A stretch of DNA of 46,129 nt. It comes from an uncultured Eggerthellaceae bacterium. GTDB lineage: Bacteria; Actinomycetota; Coriobacteriia; Coriobacteriales; Eggerthellaceae. The notes beneath the pieces were generated by a model, which saw nothing but the letters and a program-made list of their open reading frames with translations, had not been told where the DNA came from and did not search any database. Each line of letters opens with the position of its first letter. Position 1 is the stretch's first letter. Shown here piece after piece: positions 40,216 to 46,129 of this stretch. The stretch covers positions 1 to 46,129 of the forward strand of contig CAJUQK010000019.1 in NCBI GenBank assembly GCA_910588205.1. Reading direction: 5' to 3'. Position numbers and translations under genes: made by a program.

Positions 40216-40755
40216 TCAACCGACGGAAGCCAACACCAGCTTGCCGTTGCGCACGCCCTTGGTGCCCAAGATCATGTTCGCCACCGTTTGGATGAGCTCC
40301 GTTTCCCCACGCAGCACGATGACCTCCAGGCAGGTGTGGTGATCCACATGGACATGCATGGTGGAGACCACGTTGTCGAAATAATCATGTTGGATGGTAT
40401 GGAGCTTGTCGTTCAAGTCTGAGGAATGATGATCGTAGACGATGGTGAGGGTGCCCATCACGATGGTTCCCGGTACGGCAGAGCGCTCCTCCACCAGCGC
40501 CTCACGAACCAGGTCACGGATGACCTCGCTGCGATTCTTCGCCAACCCACGCCGGGCTACCAGCTGATCGAAATCCATCAACAGGTCTTCGGGCATAGCC
40601 ACGGAGAACCGCATGAGATCATTGGTCTTAGGGCGCTTCTTGAGATGGTCTGCGGTCTTGTCTGACAGCACAGGGCGCCCCCCACCGTGCCCCTGCCCCT
40701 GATCGGAGGGAACCGGGAACCTCTGCTGGGCTTGGTCTGTCTTCGGATGGGGCAC
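40216..40755 (-). CDS. nikR: Nickel-responsive regulator NikR
   Basis: The core (from MRFSVAMPEDLL) has the ribbon-helix-helix DNA-binding region with NRSEVIRDLVREALVEE and the ACT-like nickel domain. Nickel ligands fit NikR: His in VYDHHSSD, and HVHVDHHTCLEV, giving the H-x-H...C set. Before it lies an unusual extension of about 47 residues, rich in Gln, His, Gly and Lys. It starts with a GTG at 40755 that has no ribosome site, so translation may really begin further in (a GTG at about residue 29 with GGTGGGG upstream, or the ATG at 40614). Overlap-coupled to the upstream gene (3-base gap). Confidence 0.9.
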   Translation of the reverse strand: MPHPKTDQAQQRFPVPSDQGQGHGGGRPVLSDKTADHLKKRPKTNDLMRFSVAMPEDLLMDFDQLVARRGLAKNRSEVIRDLVREALVEERSAVPGTIVMGTLTIVYDHHSSDLNDKLHTIQHDYFDNVVSTMHVHVDHHTCLEVIVLRGETELIQTVANMILGTKGVRNGKLVLASVG

Positions 40756-40758
40756 TGG

Positions 40759-41013
40759 CTAGACCAGGTTCACTTCAACGCCGCCCGCAGCCTGAGCATC
40801 ATCCTCGATAGCATCCTTCGCCTCATCCAGCAGAGCGCGGACATCATCCATCAAAGACTGAGCAGCGTGGAGCTTGGACCCCACCGTCTCATAGCCTGCA
40901 TCCTCTGCTGTATGAGCCAGGTTATGCACCTGGCGGCGGCTCACCTTGCACAGATCATCGATCATCTCGATCATCGTCTCAAGCTGGCCGGTGTTCACCC
41001 CGTTCGTGCACAT
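40759..41013 (-). CDS. Small helical protein upstream of nikR
   Basis: 84 residues with a strong GGGAGGAG ribosome site. All-helical and acidic, with two Cys (C2, C23), no membrane helix; QLETMIEMIDDLCKVSRRQVHNLAHTAEDAGYETVGSKLHAAQ is the core. I do not recognise it. It is the first gene of a three-gene run with nikR and hypE and so may relate to nickel or hydrogenase metabolism; this is inference from position. Confidence 0.7.
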   Translation of the reverse strand: MCTNGVNTGQLETMIEMIDDLCKVSRRQVHNLAHTAEDAGYETVGSKLHAAQSLMDDVRALLDEAKDAIEDDAQAAGGVEVNLV

Positions 41014-41091
41014 GGGCTTCTCCTCCCGTTGCTCTTCGCGTTCTTGCTATCATGCTCTCAGCTATCCCTCTTCAGGCAGCTAGGAAGCAGT

Positions 41092-41550
41092 GTGAATAGT
41101 AACAGGAATGGTAACATCTACGGCTTCGATGCCGCAAGCGCGTTGAAGACCTATGGAGCCTTCGCGAAGGGCACGCCGAACAGCACCTTGGCGGTGCTCT
41201 CTGCCCGGAAGCTCTCCGATGCTGCAACCTCCGCCCTCGCCAACTCCGCGAAGCGGTTGGGCTTCGGTGCCGATATCCTCTGGGTCCAGACCATCGCTGA
41301 CGGTGGGGATTCATTGGATGCAACGGACTTACGCAAGCTGCTCATCGGCTGCGACCCCGTAGCTATGGTGATCACCGACACCCAGAGCGCTCGCCTGGTC
41401 GAAGAGGCGTTCGCAACCCCCTGCAAGCCAGACGCAGTGAATCACGTGTTCGGCCGGACCACCGTTGCCTTTGCTGGCTTCGAAGCCATGCTCTCTGGAG
41501 CCGATGAGAAGCAGAAAGCCTGGTCATTGCTGAAGAAGCTCACTTCTTAA
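41092..41550 (+). CDS. Protein of unknown function with a single alpha/beta domain
   Basis: 152 residues from a GTG at 41092 with AGGAAG 4 bases upstream; no in-frame ATG with a better site exists. The body reads as alternating strands and helices (STLAVLSARKLSDAATSALANSAKRLGFGADILWVQTI, then GCDPVAMVITDTQSARLVEEAF). There is a C-terminal VNHVFGRTTVAFAGFEAML. This could be a Rossmann-like or uracil-glycosylase-like fold, but I cannot assign it. It is transcribed divergently from the nikR cluster with 78 bases between. Confidence 0.7.
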   Translation: MNSNRNGNIYGFDAASALKTYGAFAKGTPNSTLAVLSARKLSDAATSALANSAKRLGFGADILWVQTIADGGDSLDATDLRKLLIGCDPVAMVITDTQSARLVEEAFATPCKPDAVNHVFGRTTVAFAGFEAMLSGADEKQKAWSLLKKLTS

Positions 41551-41584
41551 ACCGAACGATCACCGAACATTTGTATGTTCTGTG

Positions 41585-41619
41585 AAGATTAGCACTCGGG
41601 GGTTGAGAGTGCTAATCTT
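41585..41619 (+). promoter_or_regulatory. Perfect CIRCE operator upstream of hsp20
   Basis: TTAGCACTC (41589-41597), nine bases, GAGTGCTAA (41607-41615) matches the CIRCE consensus exactly, and the arms extend to 13 bp (AAGA/TCTT). CIRCE is bound by HrcA. No hrcA gene is in the window. Confidence 0.95.
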
Positions 41620-41742
41620 CTGATGCATACTGACACCCGAAAGAGAAATAGCACCTTCGCTGCCCAGCCCGTTCGATACGTTCAGATGCGAAACCCTCAG
41701 AGATCACGACGCGAAGGATGCCCGCGAAAAAGGAGATCCATC

Positions 41743-42261
41743 ATGCAGATGATCATGCCGTACCGGCATAGGCGCCGCCCCTATTCCCTTGGCTTTTCCG
41801 CAGACGCTTTGATGCCTCGGGGAATGCACAAATTCGATGCCGCCTCCATCATGAAGACGGACATCAGTCAGACCGAAGAGGGCTATCACCTCTCCATGGA
41901 GCTCCCCGGCTTCTCGAAAGAGGATGTTCAGCTCGAGCTCAAGGATGGCTACCTGGTCGTATCCGCCGAGATGAGCTCTCAGACCGAGGAAGCTCCCCAG
42001 GCACAAGCTGAGGAAGCCGTCCCTGCTCAGGACCAGGCTGAAGGCTCTGGCCAGGAAGAAAAGTCTTCTGAGGCCGCCCAGACCTGGGTCCGCCGCGAGC
42101 GTTTCTTCGGCAGCTGCCAGCGTTCCTTCTACATGGGCGAGGACATCGATGAAGAGCACATCTCTGCCAAATTCGAGAACGGCCTTCTGAACGTCACCGT
42201 ACCGAAGCTGGCCGTTGAAGAGGCTCCTGAGCAGAAGAAGCTCATCGAGATCCAAGGTTAA
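41743..42261 (+). CDS. Small heat-shock protein Hsp20 with an insertion
   Basis: 172 residues from the ATG at 41743 (AAGGAG upstream); an ATG 120 bases earlier has no ribosome site. The alpha-crystallin domain starts KTDISQTEEGYHLSMELPGFSKEDVQLELKDGYLVVSAE and ends with FFGSCQRSFYMG...ISAKFENGLLNVTVPK, where the family's AxxxNGVL motif is FENGLL. Between these, residues about 79-113 are an Ala/Glu/Gln/Ser-rich low-complexity insertion not seen in most Hsp20s. It is an ATP-independent holdase. Below a CIRCE operator about 130 bases upstream. Confidence 0.93.
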   Translation: MQMIMPYRHRRRPYSLGFSADALMPRGMHKFDAASIMKTDISQTEEGYHLSMELPGFSKEDVQLELKDGYLVVSAEMSSQTEEAPQAQAEEAVPAQDQAEGSGQEEKSSEAAQTWVRRERFFGSCQRSFYMGEDIDEEHISAKFENGLLNVTVPKLAVEEAPEQKKLIEIQG

Positions 42262-42309
42262 GGCACTCCCACTTCTGACATACCCATATCGAGGTTCCCC
42301 CTTTCTCCT

Positions 42310-42337
42310 GAAGAGCCAGCCATCGCGCTGGCTCTTC
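42310..42337. terminator. Bidirectional terminator between hsp20 and mtnN
   Basis: An 11-bp perfect stem GAAGAGCCAGC/GCTGGCTCTTC with a 6-base loop lies between converging genes. U-tracts are weak on both strands. Confidence 0.75.
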
Positions 42338-42343
42338 GCCTAT

Positions 42344-43081
42344 CTACCCGAGAAAGGATGCCTGTTCACCCCGGAGCAGATGGCACACAACAGCTGCGCA
42401 ATCCCGAGCGGCTTGCTCTTCGAAGACGGGATAGTCCACCGCATCTGAGCCATCGGCTTTGTCGGATATGGCTCGGATGATGGCCCAAGGGATGTGATTC
42501 ACCGAACAGACCTGCGCGATGGCAGCACCCTCCATCTCACAATCCAAGGCTCCGAAGACGCGAGCGATACGCTCCTTCTCTGAAGCATCCCGTACAAAGC
42601 GGTCCGCTGAGGCGATGCGGCCCCGGCGGACAGCAGCCTTCGTGGATGACCTGGCTGCCCGGATCAACTCTTCGCTCAAAGCAGCATCAGCAGGGAAAGC
42701 CTGGGGCATGCCTGGTGTCTGTCCTGGCTCATAGCCCAGGTTGCACACGTCCATGGCCCAGTTGACCGCATCTGTAGCCACCACCATATCCCCGATATCC
42801 ATGGCGGCGTCCAAAGACCCTGCCACACCCGTATTGACGATAGCCTGAACATCGAAGCGGCTGATCAGCAACTGCGCGCAAGCGGCAGCATTCACCATGC
42901 CCACCCCGCTGCGCACGACGACACAGGGTACAGAGCCGATGACCCCTTCCCAGAATTCCATGCCTGCAAGAGCGCTGACGTGCGGCTGCGGAGACGATCC
43001 GCGTTCAGCCATGGCTTGGTGCAGGAGCGATACCTCCACATCCATGGCACCGATGATGCCGAAGCGAAGGGAGCGATCCAT
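42344..43081 (-). CDS. mtnN: 5'-methylthioadenosine/S-adenosylhomocysteine nucleosidase
   Basis: 245 residues from the ATG at 43081. A GTG at 43090 overlaps the luxS stop (GTGA), but the GGAGG site lies only one base before it and 10 bases before the ATG. GIIGAMDVEVSLL holds the catalytic Glu, VNTGVAGSLDAAMDIGDMVVATDA follows, and CEMEGAAIAQVC plus RAISDKADG hold the substrate Glu and the catalytic Asp. It cleaves adenine from MTA and SAH, feeding S-ribosylhomocysteine to LuxS, encoded just before it. Its stop lies 7 bases from the bidirectional terminator. Confidence 0.95.
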   Translation of the reverse strand: MDRSLRFGIIGAMDVEVSLLHQAMAERGSSPQPHVSALAGMEFWEGVIGSVPCVVVRSGVGMVNAAACAQLLISRFDVQAIVNTGVAGSLDAAMDIGDMVVATDAVNWAMDVCNLGYEPGQTPGMPQAFPADAALSEELIRAARSSTKAAVRRGRIASADRFVRDASEKERIARVFGALDCEMEGAAIAQVCSVNHIPWAIIRAISDKADGSDAVDYPVFEEQAARDCAAVVCHLLRGEQASFLG

Positions 43082-43086
43082 AGCGC

Positions 43087-43590
43087 TCACGCCTCCGGAT
43101 TCAAGAGCGCAGGATAGCGCCGGTGGGTCTCGTCAAGCTGAGACAGCGTCTCATGCCCATAGCGGCGCGCCCACCACTGAGCCTGGGCAAGATCGGAATC
43201 ATGATAGTTACCGCACTCTTCCGGGGAAGCTCCCGGCACCTCCCCTTCGAAATCCTGAGCGAATGCGAAGAAGCGCGTGACGAGAGGGGCGATGTCCTCC
43301 ACCGATACATCGCCGAAGACCACCAGATAGAAGCCGGTTCGACAGCCCATGGGCCCGAAGTAGATCACTCGGTCCTTCCATTCCTCATCATTGCGCAGGA
43401 ACGTCGCCCCCAGGTGCTCCAACGCATGAACGGCAGCGGTGTCCATCACAGGCTCCCTATTAGGGGCCGTCATGCGCAGATCGAACGTGGTGGTCACGCA
43501 GCCAGAGACAGGGTCAGCATCCTGGCGCGACAGATAGATGCCCGGCTCCAGCAACCTATGGTCTACGGTAAAGCTCGCTATCTTCTCCAT
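43087..43590 (-). CDS. luxS: S-ribosylhomocysteine lyase
   Basis: 167 residues from the ATG at 43590 (GAGGAG 7 bases upstream). Metal ligands H55 and H59 in HALEH (with Glu58), catalytic C83 in MGCRTGFY, and third ligand C126 in PEECGNYHDSDLAQAQWWA match LuxS. It converts S-ribosylhomocysteine to homocysteine and DPD, the AI-2 precursor. A TATAAT at 43630-43635 (minus) is a likely -10. Operon luxS-mtnN. Confidence 0.97.
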   Translation of the reverse strand: MEKIASFTVDHRLLEPGIYLSRQDADPVSGCVTTTFDLRMTAPNREPVMDTAAVHALEHLGATFLRNDEEWKDRVIYFGPMGCRTGFYLVVFGDVSVEDIAPLVTRFFAFAQDFEGEVPGASPEECGNYHDSDLAQAQWWARRYGHETLSQLDETHRRYPALLNPEA

Positions 43591-43695
43591 GGAAGGTCTC
43601 CTCATCTGCAAGAGGCTGTATATTCACTGATTATATCTTGGGCTCTGAGGTTAGAATATGGCCATTGTCATTCCGAGAGCGATAAGGAGACCAAG

Positions 43696-44850
43696 ATGGT
43701 CGAGAACACGAACTCTGAGCCTCAGAACCAGTCAGAAGCCCAGAGCACGCCCCAGCCTCAACAACCCGAAGCCGCAGCCGCTCAACCGGTTCAAGCCGCT
43801 TCAGAGCAACCCCTCCCAACGCCGGAGCCCCAACCTGCCGCAGCGCCCCAACCCGAAGCCGCTCCTCAGGCACAACCAGCTCCTCAGCCTGCAGCAGGCG
43901 AAGCTGTACCGGCTCCGGCCACTCAGCCCATGGCCACGCCCGTAGCGGCTCCCGCAGCCATGCCAGCTCAACAACCCATGGGTCAACCGATGCCCGCTCC
44001 TGCGCCTCAACCGAGCCCTACCAGCGCGTTGGTCTGCGGCATCCTGGCCATCGTCTTTTGTTTCATCCCCGTTGTAGGCATCGTGCTGGGCATCGTGGCC
44101 ATCGTGCTTGCCGGGAAGTACTTCAAGGCAGGCGGCACACTGGGCCAAGGCAAAGCCGGTCGCATCTGCGGCATCGTGGGCATCGTGCTCTCCATCGTCA
44201 TGATCGTGGTCAACTGCATCCTCGTCTTCAGGGCACTGACCGTGCTCGATGACTATGGCAGCGGCAGCACGTATATCAGCACCGGCACCGAGCAGTCTCA
44301 GCGTTCCACTCCTCCCGCCGCAACCCTTGATGAGACTGAAGAGGCCGTCGCAGCTGCGGCGAACGCCAAGCTCGATCTCCTCAAGCAGAAGGATCCTGCT
44401 ACGGTCCAGGCCCTCCAAGCCATGGCTGAGGCCACGTTCACCGATAGCTTCGATAACCTTGAAAAGGGCATCACCATGGAAGACTGCGGCATCGTGCCCA
44501 GCGCCTATATAGACATGCTGCTGACCGGCTTTGACTATGAGACTTCTTCGGTCTTCGCTGACACCGAAGCGGCAGGAGCTGAAGGCAGAGCCAGCTATGA
44601 CATCACCTGCAAGTCCCTCTCTGAAGCCATCAACACAGCCCTTGATACCCTTACGGAAGATGATGCCTTCTACACGCTCCCGCTCGATGAGCAGAAGCTC
44701 AGGTTGGGCACTATCATCATGGAGAGCATAGAGGCCGCACCCGTGGTAGACGACGAGTACATGAGCCTTGACCTCACCTATGATGGTACTGCCTGGGTGG
44801 TCGATCCCGAGAGCTGGGATGACGAGATGGAGTACTACTTCGGATTCTAG
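43696..44850 (+). CDS. DUF4190-like membrane protein with a Pro/Gln/Ala-rich N terminus
   Basis: 384 residues from the ATG at 43696 (AAGGAG upstream). Residues 1-110 are low-complexity (P, Q, A, E), then two membrane helices (about 115-140 SALVCGILAIVFCFIPVVGIVLGIVAIVLAGKYF, and about 155-180 ICGIVGIVLSIVMIVVNCIL) in the DUF4190 pattern, then a C-terminal extracytoplasmic domain rich in Glu, Asp and Ala (about 200-384). Function is unknown. A TAGAAT at 43652-43657 may be the -10. The disordered N terminus echoes the zinc-ribbon protein at 16722 and the sortase N terminus. Confidence 0.8.
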   Translation: MVENTNSEPQNQSEAQSTPQPQQPEAAAAQPVQAASEQPLPTPEPQPAAAPQPEAAPQAQPAPQPAAGEAVPAPATQPMATPVAAPAAMPAQQPMGQPMPAPAPQPSPTSALVCGILAIVFCFIPVVGIVLGIVAIVLAGKYFKAGGTLGQGKAGRICGIVGIVLSIVMIVVNCILVFRALTVLDDYGSGSTYISTGTEQSQRSTPPAATLDETEEAVAAAANAKLDLLKQKDPATVQALQAMAEATFTDSFDNLEKGITMEDCGIVPSAYIDMLLTGFDYETSSVFADTEAAGAEGRASYDITCKSLSEAINTALDTLTEDDAFYTLPLDEQKLRLGTIIMESIEAAPVVDDEYMSLDLTYDGTAWVVDPESWDDEMEYYFGF

Positions 44851-44900
44851 CGGTTCGCTCCTATAGACGCGCTTCGGCTGCGTCCCCCCCCTGTGCGATC

Positions 44901-44932
44901 AAGGGCGGCACTCAGGTGTCGCCCTTCTTATT
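44901..44932 (+). terminator. Terminator after the DUF4190-like gene
   Basis: AAGGGCGGCAC/GTGTCGCCCTT (44901-44911, 44916-44926, one G-U pair) with a TCAG loop and the tail CTTATT. Confidence 0.85.
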
Positions 44933-44992
44933 GCTCGCCAAGCGTCGCAACGCGTCCTTGTAGAGAACACGCTCCGAGTTGTTGTATAGGGA

Positions 44993-45017
44993 GGGTCGAT
45001 CTTGATCGACCCCTACG
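44993..45017 (-). repeat. Third CGTAGGG-headed hairpin
   Basis: GGGTCGATC (44993-45001) pairs with GATCGACCC (45004-45012) and is headed on the minus strand by CGTAGGG (45011-45017), as at 13947-13971. The rest of the 333-base gap 44851-45183 holds a terminator, a GGCCTCT/AGAGGCC pair (45020, 45051) and no gene I can support. Confidence 0.6.
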
Positions 45018-45183
45018 AAGGCCTCTTTGCATGTCATCCGAGACAAACCCAGAGGCCGGATTACCCGTACGGAGGGCGTTGCGCTTTCTGATGCATGCGC
45101 TCGATCGTGACCAAGGCATTCTGATCGCTTCGACCTCCCTGGCCACTTGCACGCTCGTGCCAGCTTCATGGTAAGGTGGCACC

Positions 45184-46083
45184 ATGGCGAAGGATGCTTA
45201 CAAGGTACAGCGCAATGACAGCCTCTGGCCGAGGAATGACCTCAGCCGTCCGGCCTTTGTGGCGCGCATCCAGGAAGAGGGTGGAGCAAGCTACCGAGAC
45301 CTGCCCTGGCGCAACATAGACGATGGCTATGCGGTGCTGGTCTCTGAGGTGATGCTCCAGCAGACTCAGGTCGTGCGAGTCAAGCGATATTGGCCGCGCT
45401 TCCTGGAAGCCTTCCCTACCCTGTCAGCCTTGGCCGCTGCCCCCATCAAGGAGGTGCTCGCTCTCTGGCAGGGACTCGGCTACAACCGTCGTGCGCTCTC
45501 CCTGAAACGTGCCGCTGAGCAGGTTACCGCCTCAGGAAGCGCCCAGCTGCCTGACAGCTTCGAAGAGTTGATCTCCCTGCCCGGCATCGGTCCCGCTACC
45601 GCATCCGGCGTTCTTACCTTCGCCTTTCAGAAGCCTGCCGTGTATCTGGAGACGAATGTGCGAGCCGTCTTCCTCCATGAGCTCTTCCCCGATGAAGACC
45701 AGGTACCTGATGCAGACTTGCTCCCTTATGTGGCCGATACCGCCGATACTCCGGATCCTCGCAGCTGGAACTATGCGCTCTTGGATTTCGGAGCCACTCT
45801 CAAGCGCAGTGGCACCAACCCCAGCCGAGCCAGCACCTCCTACAGCCGCCAATCCGCCTTCGAAGGCTCTCGTCGCCAAAAGCGGGCCGAACTGGTGCGA
45901 ATCGTCTTAGATGCTCCCGAGGGCATCTCCCTTGCACAAGCCAAGCACGCCTTGGATGCAGCTGAAGCTGACCGAGGGCGTGATGGAGTGAGCGCAGAGC
46001 TCTTCGATTCCCTCGTAGCTGACCTGGCCCGCGAAGGCTTTCTATGCATCAAGGATACGGTCCTCTTCGTCGCCGAATCATGA
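45184..46083 (+). CDS. MutY-like HhH-GPD glycosylase without Fe-S ligands
   Basis: 299 residues, ATG with TAAGGTGG upstream. The fold of adenine glycosylase MutY is clear: LPWRNIDDGYAVLVSEVMLQQTQVVRVKRYWPRFL, where E55 aligns with the catalytic Glu, the hairpin GIGPATA (134-140), and NYALLDFGA. But the catalytic Asp (LDGNVKRV in E. coli) aligns with Glu156 (LETNVRAV), and the four Cys that hold the [4Fe-4S] cluster are absent after LDFGA. There is no C-terminal NUDIX-like domain. The C terminus (about 215-299) reads as a winged-helix-like segment. It probably acts on damaged bases; the exact lesion is open. Confidence 0.85.
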   Translation: MAKDAYKVQRNDSLWPRNDLSRPAFVARIQEEGGASYRDLPWRNIDDGYAVLVSEVMLQQTQVVRVKRYWPRFLEAFPTLSALAAAPIKEVLALWQGLGYNRRALSLKRAAEQVTASGSAQLPDSFEELISLPGIGPATASGVLTFAFQKPAVYLETNVRAVFLHELFPDEDQVPDADLLPYVADTADTPDPRSWNYALLDFGATLKRSGTNPSRASTSYSRQSAFEGSRRQKRAELVRIVLDAPEGISLAQAKHALDAAEADRGRDGVSAELFDSLVADLAREGFLCIKDTVLFVAES

Positions 46084-46106
46084 ACCACCCTTCAAAAGGG
46101 TGGTTT
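46083..46106 (+). terminator. Hairpin after the glycosylase gene
   Basis: AACCACCCTT/AAGGGTGGTT (46083-46092, 46096-46105) with a CAA loop, overlapping the stop codon region. Poor tail TGCCC. Confidence 0.55.
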
Positions 46107-46129
46107 GCCCTAGGCCTATAAGGCCAAGG

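Noticed and set aside
41623..41742. An in-frame extension of Hsp20 starting at the ATG at 41623
   Set aside because: There is no ribosome site there; it would add 40 residues unlike any Hsp20, and AAGGAG precedes the ATG at 41743.
44893..45185. Open frames of 85-93 codons on both strands in the gap before the glycosylase gene
   Set aside because: They overlap each other, a terminator and the hairpin repeat, lack ribosome sites and show no protein-like pattern.

Overview
The window reads like chromosomal core sequence of an anaerobic, fairly GC-rich actinobacterium. My best guess is the class Coriobacteriia, possibly an Eggerthella/Slackia-type lineage. This rests on gene content, not on a database search. 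The evidence is an actinobacterial stress operon (dnaK-grpE-dnaJ-hspR-clpB), oxygen-sensitive class III ribonucleotide reductase (nrdD/nrdG), ferrous iron uptake (Feo), nickel/hydrogenase genes (nikR, hypE), a 2[4Fe-4S] ferredoxin, a class B sortase, a PASTA kinase and many GTG/TTG starts. No prophage, insertion sequence, CRISPR array or rRNA was seen.

Layout. 1-6403, all on the minus strand: ABC-F ATPase, DtxR-type repressor, FtsB/DivIC-like divisome protein, Ppx/GppA phosphatase, trans-prenyl diphosphate synthase and a peptidoglycan-binding protein. 6631-9683, minus: an iron(II) uptake operon (two FeoA proteins, FeoB, a Cys-rich FeoB partner) with a terminator between the feoA pair and feoB. 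9861-13931, plus: a P-type cation ATPase and a YbhN/LPG-synthase-type membrane protein. 13932-14547: palindromic repeats, a copy of a tRNA 3' end, and tRNA-Pro(CGG). 14548-19773, plus: YtxH-like protein, phosphohexomutase, zinc-ribbon membrane protein, tRNA-Arg(CCU), a degenerate methyltransferase-like barrel and a small partner. 19862-23545, plus: nrdD, an MscS channel and nrdG behind a paired NrdR operator. 23546-23859: a candidate 6S-like RNA. 23860-31465, minus: PASTA kinase, the purM-purN-xdhC-purH operon, a sortase B and a 39-residue membrane peptide. 31590-38466, minus: the chaperone operon. 38783-41013, minus: ferredoxin, hypE, nikR and a small gene. 41092-46083: an unknown protein, a CIRCE-controlled Hsp20, luxS-mtnN (minus), a DUF4190-like membrane protein and a MutY-like glycosylase.

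How the genes work together. The nickel and iron genes feed metalloenzymes, and the DtxR-type regulator is a plausible controller of the Feo operon. Heat shock control looks split: HspR sits in the dnaK-clpB operon, while hsp20 has a perfect CIRCE operator for HrcA, which is not encoded here. LuxS and MtnN form the two-step detoxification arm of the activated methyl cycle. The purine operon carries an XdhC-like protein, tying purine synthesis to a molybdenum-hydroxylase maturation family.

Most interesting for follow-up: the mscS gene inside the nrdD-nrdG operon; the methyltransferase-like barrel whose zinc ligands are replaced; the CGTAGGG-headed hairpin repeat; the candidate 6S RNA; the 17-bp inverted repeat over the dnaK promoter; the unannotated peptide beside sortase B; and the HhH-GPD glycosylase lacking both the iron-sulfur ligands and the usual catalytic Asp.
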